Source: Puniceicoccaceae bacterium (lineage in GTDB: Bacteria; Verrucomicrobiota; Verrucomicrobiia; Opitutales; JAFGAQ01). Taken from it: DNA of 64,000 bases. The DNA lies in the NCBI GenBank assembly GCA_028285755.1, contig JANQOQ010000014.1, positions 310,001-374,000 on the forward strand, in the 5' to 3' direction. The notes under the pieces are model-generated. The model was not told where the DNA came from, ran no database searches, and saw only the letters and a program-made list of their open reading frames with translations. The position numbers and the translations under genes are program-made. How positions within the stretch are numbered: the stretch's first letter is position 1; each line of letters begins with the position of its first letter. Below, in pieces: positions 54,216-63,460 of the stretch.

Positions 54216-54770
54216 CTATTTCCAGCGTAGCCCTATAAATTCGCAGGGGTTTCCTTGGTATATCTGGTTTTCAGCGAGTGATCGAGTCACTACCGAACCC
54301 GCAGTGACGACCGTTTCCATACCTATAGTGACCCCGGGGCCAACAAATACCTGGGCGCCAATCCACGCACCCGGCTCAATGGTTATCGGTGCATTTCGGT
54401 ATTCGAAGTCCTTACTGCGAAAGTTATGATTCCCTGTGCAAAGGAAAGCCCTCTGCGAAACACAAACATTGGCTCCGATTTCAACCGGTTCAAAATTGAG
54501 TATAAAAACCTCCTCGCCGATCCAACTGTGATCGCCGATTTTCAGTTTCCAGGGAAGGTGGATATTAATCCGCGGCTTAAGGACGACCCCTTTGCCTACT
54601 TCAGCCCCAAAAGACCTCAGTAGAGAACGTTTCAACGACTGTGGCCAGGGGAAGGCACTTAAGAAAAAGGTGACCTTACAAAGATACCAGAGTCCTTCCG
54701 TTAACTTTCCCGCACCCCGGGTTAGGTTTTTCTGGGGGTTAAATCGACTCAGATCCGTTTTAGCTTCCAT
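54216..54770 (-). CDS. Hexapeptide acetyltransferase, WcaF-like
   Basis: A 184-residue left-handed beta-helix acyltransferase, probably O-acetylating a sugar of the exported polysaccharide. Hexapeptide repeats run from about residue 65 to 175 (IGDHSWIGEEVFIL, IGANVCVSQRAFLCTGNH with the catalytic-type histidine, IGAQVFVGPGVTIGMETVVTAGSVV). The C-terminal QGNPCEFIGLRWK is typical of WcaF-like colanic acid acetyltransferases. It is the last gene of the minus-strand cluster, overlapping the upstream glycosyltransferase by 11 bp, and is followed by the bidirectional terminator. Confidence 0.85.
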   Translation of the reverse strand: MEAKTDLSRFNPQKNLTRGAGKLTEGLWYLCKVTFFLSAFPWPQSLKRSLLRSFGAEVGKGVVLKPRINIHLPWKLKIGDHSWIGEEVFILNFEPVEIGANVCVSQRAFLCTGNHNFRSKDFEYRNAPITIEPGAWIGAQVFVGPGVTIGMETVVTAGSVVTRSLAENQIYQGNPCEFIGLRWK

Positions 54771-55956
54771 GATTAATTACCTCTTGAATCAATGATCTTA
54801 ATTGCCCGTAATTATCCTTCGCACGAAAGCAGTCTTCGTAGCACGACTTCGCCTGGGTAGCCATGGATTTACGCGATGATTCATTCTGTTGCATCCAATT
54901 ATCGATTAATTGATAGGTTCCTTCAAGATCATCTTCTCCTGCAAATCCTGCCCGGTGTTCAACGACCTCGCGCCAGATATTCACACGCTGTGTTGTTAAA
55001 ACAGGAGTGGCGGTAGCCAGTGCTTCGACTACTGCAATCCCGAAATTCTCCTGATGCGATGGCAGTAAGAATACCTCTGCTGCTCGAAATGCCCCCCACT
55101 TGATGTCGCCACTTACACTCCCTGCGAAAATGATCTCGTTTATACCATGATCTTGAGTTTGAGGTTCTTCTGCAAGCCCCTGGATTTTTTTCACAAAAGG
55201 AGTTTCCTCTAATCCCCCGCAAATCAGCAGGACCGGATAATCCACCTTTGGTTGGGCTCTCTTCAGATTCCAGCGCTTCAAGGCCTCAAGCAGCAGATTC
55301 AGTCCCTTTTTCTCATGAATACGCCCCAGATACAGTAATATCCGGCGACCTTTCAAATACGGGATTTTTGCATATAGACTCTCGATTTGGGCTTGTGAAT
55401 TATCAGGGGGTTCTTCAATTCCCAAAGGAATGATTGCTGGATTTACCCGATAGAGCCAGAAAGACTCTGCAGCGAGTAGATATTCATCTTCGCTGGTAAA
55501 GATTACGCGGGTTGCGTTCTTTAGGATGCGGTATTCCGCCCAGGGCCAGTAAAGCCATTTCTTCAAGTGCTTAAGTGGGTATTTCCTTTTGAACCATGGG
55601 TCGAGCATTCCATGTGTATACTGAAAATAGGGAACGTTTGCCCGCTTACAGGCACGGAAACTGGCCAGGCCATGATATTGCCAGCATCCATGGATAATGA
55701 TGATGTCGTACTGTTGGATGTTCTCTTTCAGCCATGTGTCCAATTGGGGATTGTAGCCGTAAAAAGTTTTTGTGGGCCCCATCCAATGGATCGTTAGTGA
55801 ATCGGGTGTGGGGAATCCATGGTCCGGGGCATCCAGACAAATAATCTCATGGGATTCATCGCCCCCATCGGATGCACGAATCAATTGATATAATGCCTGA
55901 ACGGTGCCGCCCATTTTGGGATCCAGTGAATAAATGCTGTGCAGTATGCGAATCAT
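54760..55956 (-). CDS. Glycosyltransferase family 4
   Basis: A 398-residue GT-B enzyme of the polysaccharide cluster. The N-terminal domain opens ILHSIYSLDPKMGGTVQALYQL with the donor/acceptor loop; the C-terminal nucleotide-sugar domain has RILLYLGRIHEKKGLNLLLEAL and the EX7E motif in SHQENFGIAVVEALATATPVL. The sugar is not readable. It overlaps both neighbours (11 bp with the acetyltransferase, 4 bp with the next glycosyltransferase), which shows a tightly coupled operon. Confidence 0.88.
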   Translation of the reverse strand: MIRILHSIYSLDPKMGGTVQALYQLIRASDGGDESHEIICLDAPDHGFPTPDSLTIHWMGPTKTFYGYNPQLDTWLKENIQQYDIIIIHGCWQYHGLASFRACKRANVPYFQYTHGMLDPWFKRKYPLKHLKKWLYWPWAEYRILKNATRVIFTSEDEYLLAAESFWLYRVNPAIIPLGIEEPPDNSQAQIESLYAKIPYLKGRRILLYLGRIHEKKGLNLLLEALKRWNLKRAQPKVDYPVLLICGGLEETPFVKKIQGLAEEPQTQDHGINEIIFAGSVSGDIKWGAFRAAEVFLLPSHQENFGIAVVEALATATPVLTTQRVNIWREVVEHRAGFAGEDDLEGTYQLIDNWMQQNESSRKSMATQAKSCYEDCFRAKDNYGQLRSLIQEVINHGS

Positions 55957-57128
55957 GACGGATTCAAAATGCTCTGATAAATCTCCCAGTATTGATCTGT
56001 GGCTTTACCAGGTTTGAATTTCTCAGCATGCGCTATACTCATTTCTGCGTGGCCTTGGCGTTCTGGTTTATCCCAGGATTGAACCAGGTTTATTTTGGAT
56101 ACCCCATCATTTAGCCATTCCTTGTATTCCTTACTTTCCTGGTCGGGCATAGAGGGGATGAGCAGCTCTGAGTCAGCCGCGATTTCGGACATCGGTGCGT
56201 TGTCAGTTGTGATGACGGGGCATCCGCAGGCAGCGGCTTCAATGATGGGCCATCCAAACCCCTCAGTGATAGATGGAAACAGCAGCGCGAGGGCCCTACT
56301 ATAGAGTGCCTCCAGACTTTCAGACGAAATGCCGCTTAGAAACAATACTCTTTGGGTTAGACTGTGCTCGCTAATGTAAGATAGGTCGTCGTCAGTAGCT
56401 TCATCCCCCACAATTACGAGTTTAGTGTCCCCATCATGATTTTTTATGATATACTCACCGAATAAAGCCAATACCCCCCGGCGGTTTTTATACCACAGCG
56501 AGTTACCCACATGCAGAAAGTAAGCGCTGAAATCCTCATTGACCGGATAGGGAAGTGTTGAGGTATCAATATTGCGCGTAAAGGGATAGTTAAGCTCATT
56601 ATAGACGACGTCGATGGATCGATCCCCCAAGAGTCTCAATGCATCTTTCCGCGTTGCATTGGAGATACTAATATAATGCGAGCCTGCCTTTAGACCCTTG
56701 AGTATTCGGGCCTGGAGTAGTTTGCCGAGGTACCCTATTTGAATGTTTGGGTATTCGCCTAATGCGGACTTAATCGCAATAAAATCATGCAGATGAATAG
56801 CGTGCGGATATTGGGATATGTAGGGAACGTAAATCCCGTGAGAGTGATCTGGAATAATCACGAATATCTGTCGCCCCATACGCGTAATTTCTTTCAGTTT
56901 CTTTTTTAGTTTCTGCGGGAAGAGTATATACTTATCGATATAGCCCAACCATTTCCTTATGAATTGAAAGCATCCCAGTTTTCCAAAAATGGCAGAGGGT
57001 TGCAGGAAAACTGTTTGAGCTCCCTTTTGTTCCAGCATTTTCAGGATTAATGTATCAAAACGCTGCATACTCGCCTGGTTATCCAGTGGGTAGTGCCCGA
57101 TCAGAAAGTATGTAGGTTCTTCAGCCAA
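55953..57128 (-). CDS. Glycosyltransferase family 4
   Basis: A 391-residue GT-B enzyme. The region around residues 225-290 gives the C-terminal donor domain: TKLVIVGDEATDDDLSYI, RVLFLSGISSESLEALYSRA, and the EX7E motif in FPSITEGFGWPIIEAAACGCPVI. The N-terminal part is less typical, with several aromatic and basic stretches (RKWLGYIDKYILFPQKLKKK) that may touch the membrane. It overlaps its downstream neighbour by 4 bp and the upstream sulfotransferase-like gene by 8 bp. Confidence 0.85.
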   Translation of the reverse strand: MAEEPTYFLIGHYPLDNQASMQRFDTLILKMLEQKGAQTVFLQPSAIFGKLGCFQFIRKWLGYIDKYILFPQKLKKKLKEITRMGRQIFVIIPDHSHGIYVPYISQYPHAIHLHDFIAIKSALGEYPNIQIGYLGKLLQARILKGLKAGSHYISISNATRKDALRLLGDRSIDVVYNELNYPFTRNIDTSTLPYPVNEDFSAYFLHVGNSLWYKNRRGVLALFGEYIIKNHDGDTKLVIVGDEATDDDLSYISEHSLTQRVLFLSGISSESLEALYSRALALLFPSITEGFGWPIIEAAACGCPVITTDNAPMSEIAADSELLIPSMPDQESKEYKEWLNDGVSKINLVQSWDKPERQGHAEMSIAHAEKFKPGKATDQYWEIYQSILNPS

Positions 57129-57810
57129 CAGGTAAAAATTGTTGATAAAGTGCTTGGGCTTTGTGGATCAAACGCTTCGTTTTATCAGCCTCAAGTTCAT
57201 GTTCGATTTGGACTTTGATTGCATCGCGGTCAACATTGGGTGATAGATGTGTGCCCCCCTCTTTGAATACCTGGGTTTTCTCGTCAGGCGTCAGTTCGCG
57301 CGCAATATACTGAGTTTGATACAGTGCATTCAATCTATGGATGGATGGAATGAGTGTTTGAGTAACTTCCTCAAATGGAGCTACCACAAATTTTCCACGC
57401 CACTTTAAAAGCTTTCTATAAAAGTAGATATATTCCTCAAAATACCTGCTTAGTGGTTTCTTCATCATCCTGTGCAACTGATCCGGATTACACTGGCAAT
57501 CCAGGGCCTTGTACGATTTGCATGCATCGATGGGATCACGAAGCAGCACTACGGTCGGTATGCCCAACTGACAAGCCCGAATGATTTGGGCAGGTGCATG
57601 CACGTGGGTGGCGATGCGCAATGAGCCAACCTGAAGCAATTGGAAGGCACTCAAATAATAGCTATTCGCTGACCTCGGAAAGCCCTCGATGACTATATCG
57701 GTATTCGGGTCGACAATCCAGTCCTGAGACCAATGGCCTCTCCTTTTTATGCGTAATATGCCCAGATATAGGGCGGGATTGAATTGTAAAGTTCTTTTAA
57801 GCAAGTGCAC
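57121..57810 (-). CDS. Sulfotransferase-like protein
   Basis: A 229-residue protein with the two phosphosulfate-binding signatures of sulfotransferases: an N-terminal IEGFPRSANSYYLSAFQLL, equivalent to the PAPS 5'-phosphosulfate loop, at about residues 42-60, and VVLLRDPIDACKSYKAL, equivalent to the 3'-phosphate loop, at about 106-122. It has no signal peptide and would act in the cytosol. Located between glycosyltransferase and polymerase genes with 8- and 14-bp overlaps, it probably sulfates a sugar or lipid-linked intermediate. That is inference; an unrelated P-loop role cannot be excluded. Confidence 0.72.
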   Translation of the reverse strand: MHLLKRTLQFNPALYLGILRIKRRGHWSQDWIVDPNTDIVIEGFPRSANSYYLSAFQLLQVGSLRIATHVHAPAQIIRACQLGIPTVVLLRDPIDACKSYKALDCQCNPDQLHRMMKKPLSRYFEEYIYFYRKLLKWRGKFVVAPFEEVTQTLIPSIHRLNALYQTQYIARELTPDEKTQVFKEGGTHLSPNVDRDAIKVQIEHELEADKTKRLIHKAQALYQQFLPVG

Positions 57811-59176
57811 GTTGTTTGCGAGAACCGGGAGGGGGAGGCGGCGGGGGTTTGGGCTGCGAACTTTGAAGATTGGATTTTGCGGACGGCTTCGGTTGTTGTT
57901 TCTTCTTCATGGCTGCCAGGGTAAATCCTGCGCCCACCATCGTAAATCCGAGAGTCGTAGGCTGGCCCCATTGCCCGTTAAAAACCAGGAGGGCAGAGGT
58001 TGCGAACATCAGCCAAGGCAAAAGATTTTGCTGCCCCAAAGTTTTGTGTGCCATGGAGGCTAGTTTATATGTCAGAATTACGCGATAAGCGATAACGATT
58101 AATCCAAGTAAAGCCCCCATTTCAAAAATGAGGCGCTCCCATTCTCCCTCACCGACGAGAAAACCCCGTTCGCCCGTAAGTAGTTTTGCGCCGGCTTGAG
58201 TCCCGATACCGATACCCTCTCCGAAGAATTTGGCAGAGCTTATGTTCCTTAAAGGTCGGGTGAGTTCACCAAAAAAGCGTTCAACGATCGCTTCCTGAAA
58301 TCCTCCTTGCTGTTCACCGGTAGAGTTTTCCCATCGTGCTGAGGATGCTTCGATCGCTTCGTCAAACGAGTCAAACTGCGTAGCTACTGCAAAACCAATC
58401 GCTCCGACGACTACGAAGCGGATAACAAATTTCATCGAACCTCCTGCGCGATACACCCCATAAAACGCAAGAATTGCAACGATGGCAGTGTTCAGCATCA
58501 GGGTACGGCTAATGGAGATCGGAATAGCAATGAGCAGGGCTCCACTCACAATGGCTGCAATCCACATCGGCAGGTATTTGCGCTCCAGAAAGTGGCTCAT
58601 GAGGAAACCGATGCACAGTGTATAAAATTGAACCACTCCGGTGATGAAGCTGAAGGTTCCGGGCGGACGGTATTTGCCAAGCGCACCGGTTATGCTCGCT
58701 CCATATGTACCTCCCGGTGCACGATTCACAAAAGAAGACTGTGGGGTATTAAACTGCAATATCAGCAGGAGAGTCATCGGTATGCTGATCAGCAAAAATG
58801 CCTTGCCGATTTGAATCACGTCTTCGCGATCCAGGTGATATGCAATTACAAAAATTATAGGTATATGTAGTATCAGCGTACGAAGCCCGAATACGCTAAC
58901 AAACATATTGCCGTGGCCCAGCGCCAGCGTAGTTGCAAAGCTGATGCATCCAATAACGATTACCGTGATCGTGTACGGATTGATTACCGATTTGGGAATC
59001 TTTTGGTAGGCAACGACATAAATTAGTAATGCTAGCGGGTCCCGAATGATGAGGAGTGGATCTGAAAATGCAGGTAACATCCATTTTCTCAGTGCACCTT
59101 CAAATACCAGTAAAAATAAATACAGCCAGATTAGGTATTTTATAAGGGTAGGGCTGTTTTGAGCAGATTTTACCAT
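57797..59176 (-). CDS. Polytopic membrane protein, Wzy polymerase / O-antigen ligase type
   Basis: A 459-residue inner-membrane protein with about ten hydrophobic segments between residues 12 and 425 and one large polar periplasmic loop around residues 260-345 (SFDEAIEASSARWENSTGEQ, EGIGIGTQAGAK), the layout of Wzy polymerases and O-antigen ligases. It should join or polymerise repeat units at the periplasmic face. The cytosolic tail (residues about 430-459) is unusual: Lys/Gln-rich and ending with a seven-proline run and a basic end. Its coding end overlaps the sulfotransferase-like start by 14 bp. Ligase versus polymerase cannot be decided by sequence. Confidence 0.75.
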   Translation of the reverse strand: MVKSAQNSPTLIKYLIWLYLFLLVFEGALRKWMLPAFSDPLLIIRDPLALLIYVVAYQKIPKSVINPYTITVIVIGCISFATTLALGHGNMFVSVFGLRTLILHIPIIFVIAYHLDREDVIQIGKAFLLISIPMTLLLILQFNTPQSSFVNRAPGGTYGASITGALGKYRPPGTFSFITGVVQFYTLCIGFLMSHFLERKYLPMWIAAIVSGALLIAIPISISRTLMLNTAIVAILAFYGVYRAGGSMKFVIRFVVVGAIGFAVATQFDSFDEAIEASSARWENSTGEQQGGFQEAIVERFFGELTRPLRNISSAKFFGEGIGIGTQAGAKLLTGERGFLVGEGEWERLIFEMGALLGLIVIAYRVILTYKLASMAHKTLGQQNLLPWLMFATSALLVFNGQWGQPTTLGFTMVGAGFTLAAMKKKQQPKPSAKSNLQSSQPKPPPPPPPGSRKQRALA

Positions 59177-59240
59177 GTCAATTTGGCAATCGGTTGATTA
59201 ACAAACAAGTTAACAAATGCAGGTGAAAATTCGAGATTAT

Positions 59241-60479
59241 TTACCTGTCGCTTAATAAGCTTAACACGATGGATTTTAAAGAACTCCCGTACTGTTCCCA
59301 ACTTAAATCGATTACTTTTGCACGGCACGCATTTTGAATATCCGTCCATTCCTGCTCTTTTTGCAGTAGTTGCTCGATAGCTTCTGCGATGCCTTCTGGA
59401 TTTCTGATTGGAACTAAGTAGCCGGTTTTACCCGCATCAATCAGATCTTCACCCCCGGCGTTGGTTGTTACAATAAGCGGTAAGCCGCACGCCAGGGCTT
59501 CCTGCTGTACCTGGGCACGACCCTCCAGAATGGATGGTAAAATGAGCGCATGACATTGTTGCATGAGATCGAGTACTGCTTCGTGGTTTCGGGTAATATG
59601 GTATGTAAAGTCCGCATAATGCTTACGGTAAAAATCCATACTCATCAAAGGATCACCGAGGATATGAAGTTCTACATGGTGACTATTGAGCAATTCGAGT
59701 GCTTTAAAAACATCAGCCAGTCCCTTGCGCTGGCTCATCCCACCTACGAATAGTAGTTTAAAGGGATTGAATGGTTTGGGTGTTATTGCTCGGGGCTTAA
59801 TACCGGGTGTACCGAACGGAACGACTTCCACCTGGTCGGGCTTTTGGGGATCAACGGGGATACTGTTTTTTACGAAGTAGCTCGGGCAAATTACTTTATC
59901 AGCCAGTTTAAGTTCGCGGGTTTTGCGTGCTTTCTTAATTTCCGGCATATCGCCGGCTAACAGAGTGGATGCCCAGTCGGGATATCTGAGAGCTTCCTCA
60001 CTCAAGAGTGTTTCCATCGTCTCCCAATAGGCAATGGGTAGATCGAGCACCGTTTTCCAGCCCCGGTCTTTAGCGGATTCAAAGCTCCTGAGTGCTCCAT
60101 CATCGTAAGCATAAACGAGCCCCTTGCTACTCTTTGAACGTTTAATGGTATTTGCCATTTTCCGATCCAGAGCCCAATAGACCTGATCGACCCCTAATGC
60201 TGCATGAACACCCCTCGTCATACCCTTTAAGCCGATTCGATTCGCGAAAAGTCGCCCGAGCTCACGCCATGGCATGAGGTGCATCACATCCGCCAACTCG
60301 TCCGGGTAGGTGCGTCTTCTGATCTCAGACAGACCGGGTATACCGCTTAACTTTTTGAATAGGTTACCATCAGTGGCTGCAATGCAGGTCCAGAGAGCCT
60401 CCAGTTTACCGGTTTCCAAAAAAGCAAGTGCCGCTTGTTTGAAGAATTGATTGCCTGTTGGATGCCCGTGAACGATCAT
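59241..60479 (-). CDS. Glycosyltransferase family 4
   Basis: A 412-residue GT-B enzyme. The donor-binding half shows PFKLLFVGGMSQRKGLADVFKAL, VELHILGDPLMSM, and the EX7E motif in LPSILEGRAQVQQEALACGLPLI; the N-terminal half contains a long acceptor domain with RTYPDELADVMHLMPWRELG. It starts in a TAATG overlap with the end of the upstream glycosyltransferase and is separated from the Wzy-like gene by 64 bp, the widest gap inside the cluster. Confidence 0.88.
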   Translation of the reverse strand: MIVHGHPTGNQFFKQAALAFLETGKLEALWTCIAATDGNLFKKLSGIPGLSEIRRRTYPDELADVMHLMPWRELGRLFANRIGLKGMTRGVHAALGVDQVYWALDRKMANTIKRSKSSKGLVYAYDDGALRSFESAKDRGWKTVLDLPIAYWETMETLLSEEALRYPDWASTLLAGDMPEIKKARKTRELKLADKVICPSYFVKNSIPVDPQKPDQVEVVPFGTPGIKPRAITPKPFNPFKLLFVGGMSQRKGLADVFKALELLNSHHVELHILGDPLMSMDFYRKHYADFTYHITRNHEAVLDLMQQCHALILPSILEGRAQVQQEALACGLPLIVTTNAGGEDLIDAGKTGYLVPIRNPEGIAEAIEQLLQKEQEWTDIQNACRAKVIDLSWEQYGSSLKSIVLSLLSDR

Positions 60480-61528
60480 TACACAACTGCAGATCCAGGA
60501 AGTGAAAGTGGGTAACGTCTCAGAAATACATCCATTGATTTCAAGTAAATATCGAGTTCCTCATACACAGTTTCAGCCCTTTGCTCATACTCCTTAATGG
60601 GCATCTTTACGGCTTTCTCGAGGGCGGCCTGCAAAGAATCAACAGAGCCGGGTTCACTGATAATGGCTGCTGAACCTGCCGCTTCGGGTAAACCGCCGTC
60701 CCGGGTAATTACGGAGGGGGTCTTACAATGACGCGCTTCGATGGGGGTGAGCCCCATGTCTTCCAGTGTATTGGGAGGAGCTACATTCCAGCGAACTTTG
60801 GAATAGTATTCAAATTTTTGTTCATCCGTTAGAAATCCCAGGATTTTTATTCCTGCCGGTTTTTTGGATTTAATTCGTTTCGAGATACTTTCAAACAGAG
60901 GTCCTTTGCCAGCTAAATAGAGTGGATGATCTTCTTTATCAAAATTAGCTCTTTCGTAGGCTTCTATAAGCGTGTCGATGCCTTTGTTTTCGATCCATCT
61001 TCCAATGAAAAAAAAGCCGTGACGCTCCCGGACTGGTTTCGGAGTTACCTTAGGGAGTCTTGAAACGGAGGGATAGACTGAGGATGTGGTGCGCTGTTCA
61101 CTACTCCAGCTGTTGCGAACAAAACTGGAGTTATATACACGGTAATTGGAAACATGTTGCAAAAATCTGCCGATAAAATGCCGCCAGTTGTTTTTATGGT
61201 AGCGATTATGGATCGTGAGATAAATGGGTTTTGAGAGAATCAAGGAGGTGATCATTACATCCGGGGATACATTATGCGCGTGGACGATGCTTGCTGAGCG
61301 AATACTCTCCCAGAGAGCGGGTATACCCCGCTGGCTTACCCGATAGGGAATTCCGGATTCCTCCAAGACCGTTTTCAGGCTATCCTGAAATGCGTAACCC
61401 TGAGTCAACTTAAGGTGGAGACGGGTGTCCACCATACGCTCCAGTTGCTCTACCTGGGATATCGCCGTGATTTCGATACCTCCATAACTGCCTTGAGTGG
61501 GAGCGATTACTAAAACTTCAGGCTTCAT
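60479..61528 (-). CDS. Glycosyltransferase family 4
   Basis: A 349-residue GT-B enzyme. It begins VLVIAPTQGSYGGIEITAI, typical of the N-terminal domain, and carries GFFFIGRWIENKGIDTLIEAY and the EX7E motif in NTLEDMGLTPIEARHCKTPSVI. It shares one base of its stop codon with the downstream start codon and overlaps the upstream gene by 4 bp. The donor sugar is unknown. Confidence 0.88.
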   Translation of the reverse strand: MKPEVLVIAPTQGSYGGIEITAISQVEQLERMVDTRLHLKLTQGYAFQDSLKTVLEESGIPYRVSQRGIPALWESIRSASIVHAHNVSPDVMITSLILSKPIYLTIHNRYHKNNWRHFIGRFLQHVSNYRVYNSSFVRNSWSSEQRTTSSVYPSVSRLPKVTPKPVRERHGFFFIGRWIENKGIDTLIEAYERANFDKEDHPLYLAGKGPLFESISKRIKSKKPAGIKILGFLTDEQKFEYYSKVRWNVAPPNTLEDMGLTPIEARHCKTPSVITRDGGLPEAAGSAAIISEPGSVDSLQAALEKAVKMPIKEYEQRAETVYEELDIYLKSMDVFLRRYPLSLPGSAVV

Positions 61529-62613
61529 AGGGCATCTAAGTCGGCCATCATTTGTTTTGAGACTTCTGCGACCTTATTTCGCTTTTCAATTTTTCCGGGG
61601 ATCGGTGAGCGGCCGATCTCTTCGAGATTAACGAGGGGGACTTGAAAGTAACGGCGTTCCCTCAGCTCAGTTGGAATTTTGCCCGCTCGGGCGCAAAGTA
61701 TGGGCAACCCATGCTCATCAAAGGCGGCAGCCGTACCACTTTTGCAGAGTAAATGGGGTCTTGCGAGACCCACTCCGAAGTTTCCTCTTTGAATGGTTTG
61801 GGATATCTCACTTTCAGGCAGTTCACCCACGTTCTCGATGCTGAGTGCAGGCTGTTCTTTGAGTATCGCTTGTTCAAATGTCTCGTAGTGTGCTCCATTC
61901 CTGCCAATACATCGCAGGTGGATGAGTTTTCCCTCGATTTGACTCAGCTTTGTCAGCTTCTCAGCGAAGCGTGGAATGTCCCAACCATCGGGAATACTGC
62001 CAAAGACGATACCGGTCATTTTGCCTTCATCCGAAGCTATATTCTCTGCAGCTTGATGAATATCAATGTTGCTGAAAAGGGGAAGTAACTCAGCGTTGAC
62101 GCCTATCTTTCGGAGTTGCGTCTGATAAAAAGGCGCCTGGGTGTGGATGCATTGGGGCGCCCATGTTTTTAGGAGTTTTTTGAAGGATCGTTTTTGCAGC
62201 TGCCCCAGGAGTTTGTGCTTTAGGGGACTGTCTTTTTCGGCACCTATCCAGATTTCGTGAATCATGATATGGCGGAATATGGCTTCAGTATTAAGGGCCA
62301 TGAGGACTTTGCGTAAACGGGTCGTTATTCCGTTTCCGTCATAGGCGTAAGCGACATATTGCAAGCTTATGCAATCAGTTTTTTGTTTCTTCAGGAATGC
62401 GCGGATTCTTTCAATTTTTTGAGATTCCTTTGTGGATGTCCCAAACCGTAGCCATTGATCAGTTTCGTCACATTCATTTACATACAGATCATTCCATGCG
62501 ATGTAAGTCACGTGATGGCCTGATTGGTTGAGCGTGTTTCCCAGCTTTCGGCTGTAGTCGCCCACTCCGTCCTTACCCGGTTCAAAGGATCCGACTATAA
62601 ATGTTATTTTCAC
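61525..62613 (-). CDS. GT-B type glycosyltransferase, divergent
   Basis: A 362-residue protein. The N-terminus KITFIVGSFEPGKDGVGDYSRKLG is typical for GT-B family members that process an acceptor, and residues 200-300 show a likely nucleotide-sugar-binding fold (GIVFGSIPDGWDIPRFAEKL, GVGLARPHLLCKSGTAAAFDEHGLPIL). The usual EX7E motif is missing, so catalytic activity is less certain than for its neighbours; it may be a divergent or accessory transferase. It overlaps the downstream gene by 4 bp and lies 7 bp after the GT2 gene. Confidence 0.7.
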   Translation of the reverse strand: MKITFIVGSFEPGKDGVGDYSRKLGNTLNQSGHHVTYIAWNDLYVNECDETDQWLRFGTSTKESQKIERIRAFLKKQKTDCISLQYVAYAYDGNGITTRLRKVLMALNTEAIFRHIMIHEIWIGAEKDSPLKHKLLGQLQKRSFKKLLKTWAPQCIHTQAPFYQTQLRKIGVNAELLPLFSNIDIHQAAENIASDEGKMTGIVFGSIPDGWDIPRFAEKLTKLSQIEGKLIHLRCIGRNGAHYETFEQAILKEQPALSIENVGELPESEISQTIQRGNFGVGLARPHLLCKSGTAAAFDEHGLPILCARAGKIPTELRERRYFQVPLVNLEEIGRSPIPGKIEKRNKVAEVSKQMMADLDAL

Positions 62614-62620
62614 TTAAAAA

Positions 62621-63460
62621 TCACTCTTTTCGGAATAGTGCCCTAATGCCTTGCCAGAAGTAAAAGGCATCTGCACCCAGTGCTGTGCCTGCTCCCTTGA
62701 ATCGATATTTAAAAAGTCTGGGGAACGTGACTTTTATAAATGTTCGAAAAGAGCGATGAAAGAAATAACGGGTTAAACTGGGAGGTCTAAGCTCAGGATA
62801 CAGCCCGAGTAGATAATACCAGCTGGATAACTCCTGCTTTAAATGGGTGATTCCTTTGCTGCGTCTCCAGGGGTGGACAACGATAGCTTCTTTACAAAAG
62901 GGAATGGGAATCTGAGCTTTCTTAATCTTCTCGTTCAGTTCGACATCCTCTATGGCAGGATAGGGGAAACCTTCATTGAAGCCGCCCATATTTTGGAATA
63001 GTTCCCTGTGGGTGGCCATGTTGCAGCTCCAGAGATACCCGCCGGTTTCGTTGACGGGAGACTCTTCATCCAAGCGTAGGCGGGGTCTATCGGTTATGGT
63101 TTTGCCCTCCAGGACTTCTGCATGGTTGGTTTGGTTTGCAAAAGCCTGTAACCAATGGGCATCGGGCAGGCAATCATCATCTGTAAATGCGATCCACTCG
63201 CCCTGAGCTTGGTCGGCCCCGTGATTTCGATTGGCAGCGGGTCCTTTCTGCGGTCCTTTTGTATATTTTACCCAAGGATAGTAACTTTCAACCATGTTGG
63301 CGGTCTCTTCCGAACGACTATCATCAGTTACGATCACCTCATATTTATTACCTTCGATGCCGTATGATTGGGTATCGTTTCGAAGGCAATCCAGTGTCAG
63401 CCTGAGCATCTCCGGGCGCTCATACGTCGGGATTACTACTGAAAACAGGATGTTATTCAT
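62621..63460 (-). CDS. Glycosyltransferase family 2
   Basis: A 279-residue GT-A enzyme. Motifs: SVVIPTYERPEMLRLTLDCL at the N-terminus, the metal/nucleotide-binding WIAFTDDDCLPDAHWLQAF (DxD type), and the acceptor-side PYPAIEDVELNEKIKKA with the likely catalytic ED. The C-terminal 60 residues are basic and aromatic and may associate with the membrane. It overlaps the upstream glycosyltransferase by 8 bp. Confidence 0.88.
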   Translation of the reverse strand: MNNILFSVVIPTYERPEMLRLTLDCLRNDTQSYGIEGNKYEVIVTDDSRSEETANMVESYYPWVKYTKGPQKGPAANRNHGADQAQGEWIAFTDDDCLPDAHWLQAFANQTNHAEVLEGKTITDRPRLRLDEESPVNETGGYLWSCNMATHRELFQNMGGFNEGFPYPAIEDVELNEKIKKAQIPIPFCKEAIVVHPWRRSKGITHLKQELSSWYYLLGLYPELRPPSLTRYFFHRSFRTFIKVTFPRLFKYRFKGAGTALGADAFYFWQGIRALFRKE

